64,000 nt of DNA from Apostichopus japonicus (taxonomy: Eukaryota; Echinodermata; Holothuroidea; Aspidochirotida; Stichopodidae), in assembly GCF_037975245.1 (NCBI RefSeq), contig NC_092578.1, forward strand, positions 16,872,821 through 16,936,820, in the 5' to 3' direction. How positions within the stretch are numbered: position 1 is the first letter of the stretch; every line of letters starts with the position of its first letter. This document shows, piece after piece, positions 60,866-64,000 of this stretch. Both the position numbers and the translations under genes were made by a program. The notes under the pieces are model-generated. The model did not search any database, was not told the origin of the DNA, and saw only the letters and a list, made by a program, of their open reading frames with translations.

Positions 60866-61831
60866 CAGTGGCGGAGCGTCCATAAAGTCAGGGGGGGGGG
60901 GGCGGATGCCCCCTGACGAACTCAAATGGACTGCTGGCGCCCTTTTCAGTTTTTTACCACTTTTTACTTATTCGCGATTATTGACCTTTTTATTGCGCTC
61001 TCATCTACCTATTGACATTTGTCACATTTTGTTGGTGTAATTTTCTGACAAAATGCTCTAACGGCGGTCTTTACTTTATCGGCACTTCCGTTGTACGAAA
61101 CTATTTCCAAGCGCATGCCGTACTTTCAACACCCATATAAACTTCCGAGTTGTCACAAATGGCGATGACACCTATTTAATCTTCGTTTTATCTGCAAATT
61201 ACCAAGGTCCGGAAAGGGTAATTCCCGGCGGCGAGCTAGAGAGTATCTTTACTCAAAAAATGTCTGTATACGCTCCGCGCCAACCTGTATGGCAAGCCAT
61301 GTGGGTCAAACACTGCATAATATATCCGCGTATTAATTCGAATATATACGCGTATTAATTCGAATATACATGTGTTGTAGCCTACATGTGTAAAGTTTCG
61401 CTTTTTGAAGCGATCTCGCGAGCCCGCCAAAACATTTATCGTTGGTATATGTACACAGCGACTGCGGAAATGTTTTTTCGTGTATATTCTAATAAATCCG
61501 TGCATATATTGGATTTAATCCCCATATGTATTTTATTTAATACGTGTATATATTCGAATTAATACGTGTATATATTCGAATTAATACGTGTATATATTTG
61601 AATTAATACGCGGATATATTTAAGCCATATGATTGGCTAATAATATATACGCGTATATATTCCAATTAATACGCGTATATATTCCAATTAATACGCGGAT
61701 ATATTTCGCAGTGTTTGTCCCACATGGCTTGCCATAAACCTGTGGTGGCGCTCCGCTTAGATAGTATCAAAACGCCCCTACAGATCATTTTCGCCCTCCC
61801 CCCCCAACCAATACCCCTAGCTCCGCCATTG
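60866..61831. mobile_element. hAT-type non-autonomous element, 966 bases, with a nested insertion
   Basis: The ends CAGTGGCGGAGC and (reverse complement) CAATGGCGGAGC are flanked by the exact 8-base duplication AGTACCGA (60858-60865 and 61832-61839). Without the nested element at 61288-61736 it would be about 510 bases. It contains GGTGGCGCTCCGCTTAGATA near its right side. No transposase frame. Confidence 0.87.
61288..61736. mobile_element. nested inverted-repeat element, 449 bases
   Basis: The left end TATGGCAAGCCATGTGGG, then CAAACACTGC and ATATATCCGCGTATTAATT, matches the reverse complement of the right end over about 50 bases with few differences. AACCTG flanks both sides (61282-61287, 61737-61742). 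The interior carries repeated TTCGAATTAATACG(C/T)GTATATA words. It interrupts the outer hAT-like element, so it is the younger insertion. Confidence 0.82.
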
Positions 61832-61869
61832 AGTACCGAGTGCGAGTACCAACTCACTATACAAGTCCA

Positions 61870-62580
61870 CTCTGTACAGGTGAATATCATGAAAGATGGA
61901 ATGGTTAAATTAGAGATACTTTAAAGTAGAAGATCTCTTTCTTTTCCTACTCTCGTGTTCAACTTTTGACACATATCCAAAACTAAACTGAAACTGCCAT
62001 ATTGCATTAATAGTATTAGACATTATTTGCCTAGTACACACTTTGTAAGGATATTGCCACTTGACTATTTCTGCCTTGACAGCAAAGTCATTTATGATTT
62101 GTTTTCTTCTCACAAGTTGTTCCACAAAGAAAAGGAACCCCGAGAACATTTGCTTCGCATAAATAACCTTCAATAAAGATGTATTGATTGACTATTGATT
62201 AGAATGTAAAAATCAATTGCATTAGCCTCTTAAAGCTTGAAGTGCACGGGGAAGAAACAAAGATATGGTTTCACGATTTCATTCAACTAGTAAATTGTTT
62301 CAGACATAAATCAGGGTAACGAAATATATATTCCTGTAACACGAAGTACTTAAGAGACGAGGAAATTGCGGGTTGAAAGCTGAGCGTGTCACTAGACATT
62401 GTTCATTTTATGTTGAAACTTCTAGAGATCCTCTTAACCGATTCATTTCATTTTCCTCGAACAGCGAACATTTTTTGTCCTCGCATAACGTCGCTATATT
62501 CACTGGACCGTGAGCTGCAATAGAAGTGATTTGGGTCAATTAGGGTAGTGAAAGCGTGCGTGTATATGTATGTGTATGTG

Positions 62581-62586
<6 letters not shown>
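61870..62586. other. intergenic, no feature seen
   Basis: Nothing recognised; the 87-codon minus-strand frame at 61910-62173 has no motif. Confidence 0.5.

Positions 62587-62652
<66 letters not shown>
62587..62652. repeat. (TA)n microsatellite
   Basis: About 33 TA units. Confidence 0.95.
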
Positions 62653-62657
<5 letters not shown>

Positions 62658-63404
62658 TTAAACGAAGTTTAACCAAAATTTTGTAAACAATCAAGAAACA
62701 CCAAATCGACAGATGAACTGTAAATCACTGAAAATTGTGTGAAAATAACAGAGTTCTTTGTAAGTAATCTAAACAGCTTTCGAGCCCCGGTTTTCTTTTC
62801 TTCTATAAAATCGGCGTTTGCAAAATATCATTGATTCCGATGTTTTTTGTTTTGTTTTGGTAAACAGCGGCCTATTTGATTAGTGCATACTGGAAAACAA
62901 CTTATAGGTATATAATATGCATATACTCAAGATTAGACTATATGATATATCATGAACAGAGAAGTTCTGCCTTTAGTCACCGTTTAAACTGCGGTGAGAA
63001 ACTTATCCGTGATTGAGAAAGATTTTTATCTCAGTACCCTCGCCGTTATTACAATGTTAGACACGTTATTACTTCAGGCGTGTAACGTCTTCATATTTCA
63101 CACATTTGACTTTAATCAAACCTTGAATGTATATAGTCAACTCTCAAGATTTTACACCAGAGTATTAGAAAAAAAACTTGGCAAATAACACGTACAACAC
63201 TTAACATTTGGAACATACCGGAAGCTATTTTATAGTCAATGATATCTGTAAGATTTGAATATTTTGTTGAATTCACTGAATATATCTTTGGCAACCGCCC
63301 GGTAACCCGCAAGAAATGCTTCCTTTAGGGTAGAAGGTCAAGTGACGTGAGACATGATGAGGGAATATAAAATGCAATTATAATCCAGTTGGAAAAATCA
63401 CGTG
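62653..63404. other. intergenic, no feature seen
   Basis: Nothing recognised. Confidence 0.5.
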
Positions 63405-63455
63405 TATATATATATATATATATACTTATATACATATATACTTATATATATATAA
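63405..63455. repeat. (TA)n microsatellite, interrupted
   Basis: Short TA tracts with ACTTATATAC interruptions. Confidence 0.85.
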
Positions 63456-63583
63456 CGTAGTATATAAAGTTCGGTAATAGCAGTATAGAGCTCAATACAA
63501 CTGTTGCAGAGCTATATAGATATATGTATAAACACGCAATTCCATCGCGTTGCAACTCAGAGTTTCACGCACACATTGAGTTA

Positions 63584-63821
63584 TTTTCACTGTGGCGATC
63601 ATGTCTTAAAATGACATCATCGAATCACGTGTGCTTAAGTAGTTTTTCTTCTTTATTTATTAAAATATTAATTTTCTGTAATGGGCAGCTGGCAACTCTT
63701 TGAGTTGCCTGATGATCGCCTCAGTGAAAAGTAAAAACTTCATCGGGTATGTGTGAACGGCCCAATATGCATGCACAATTCTGCGTTTGCAAAACCCATG
63801 TCCATTACAGAAAATGAATAT
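63584..63821. repeat. cluster of overlapping inverted repeats
   Basis: TTTTCACTGTGGCGATCAT (about 63584-63603) pairs with ATGATCGCCTCAGTGAAAA (about 63710-63729). ATTTTCTGTAATGG pairs with CCATTACAGAAAAT further right, and GGCAACTC/GAGTTGCC makes a perfect small hairpin between them. It could be a folded-back element relic. Confidence 0.55.
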
Positions 63822-64000
63822 TTGAAGATATAAAGAGAGAGAGGCTCGATGATGTCATATTAATACATGATCGAGTCTTCAGCCTCATATTTGAAGGATC
63901 GTTAACTCTGTGATATATCTCAAATGGAATGAGATATCCCTTAACCCTTTTGGGAAGCTGTTTATGACAGTTGTCTCTATCACATTTGTCAAATTTCGGT

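Overview
This is a window of animal nuclear DNA: AT-rich, mostly non-coding, with GT-AG introns, long dinucleotide and trinucleotide arrays, tRNA-derived SINEs and many short non-autonomous DNA transposons. The two genes that can be read are an integrin alpha without an I domain and a rhodopsin-class GPCR. Gene content, intron density and repeat texture suggest a marine invertebrate deuterostome. An echinoderm, perhaps a sea cucumber, is my best guess, but that is inference and not proven by the sequence.

Positions 1-21,485 (minus strand): the 5' part of an integrin alpha gene. I assembled 20 coding exons by hand from splice sites, intron phases and the known order of integrin domains. They join without a frame break into 653 codons. 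In order they give a signal peptide, a seven-bladed FG-GAP propeller, the thigh domain and the start of calf-1. The rest of the gene (remaining calf domains, membrane segment, tail) lies beyond base 1. Introns carry a tandem repeat touching a splice acceptor, two repeats whose 5' end is copied from U2 snRNA, a hAT-type MITE with 8-bp target duplications, and minisatellites.

Positions 21,486-31,609: a MITE flanked by TTAA, then a two-exon GPCR gene on the minus strand (exon 1 at 30,855-31,609, exon 2 at 24,031-24,547) around a 6.3-kb intron full of (TA)n and (TAC)n arrays. The predicted receptor has 423 residues and carries Asn-Arg-Leu where most class A receptors have Asp-Arg-Tyr.

Positions 31,610-64,000: no convincing protein gene. 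The region holds tRNA-derived SINEs, two more copies of the TTAA MITE, three hAT-like elements with exact 8-bp target duplications (one with a second inverted-repeat element nested inside), several other inverted-repeat elements, a threefold tandem repeat linked to (TA)n tracts, a 566-bp (CCCT)n tract, and degenerate GTACTCG arrays. One possible terminal coding exon (58,443-58,530) is flagged at low confidence.

The integrin and the GPCR are both cell-surface receptors. Nothing in the sequence links them functionally beyond lying side by side on the same strand. I found no novel enzymatic or defence system. The most interesting items are the U2-headed repeat family, the nested transposons sharing a subterminal block, the degenerate fourth-blade calcium site of the integrin, and the altered DRY motif of the GPCR.
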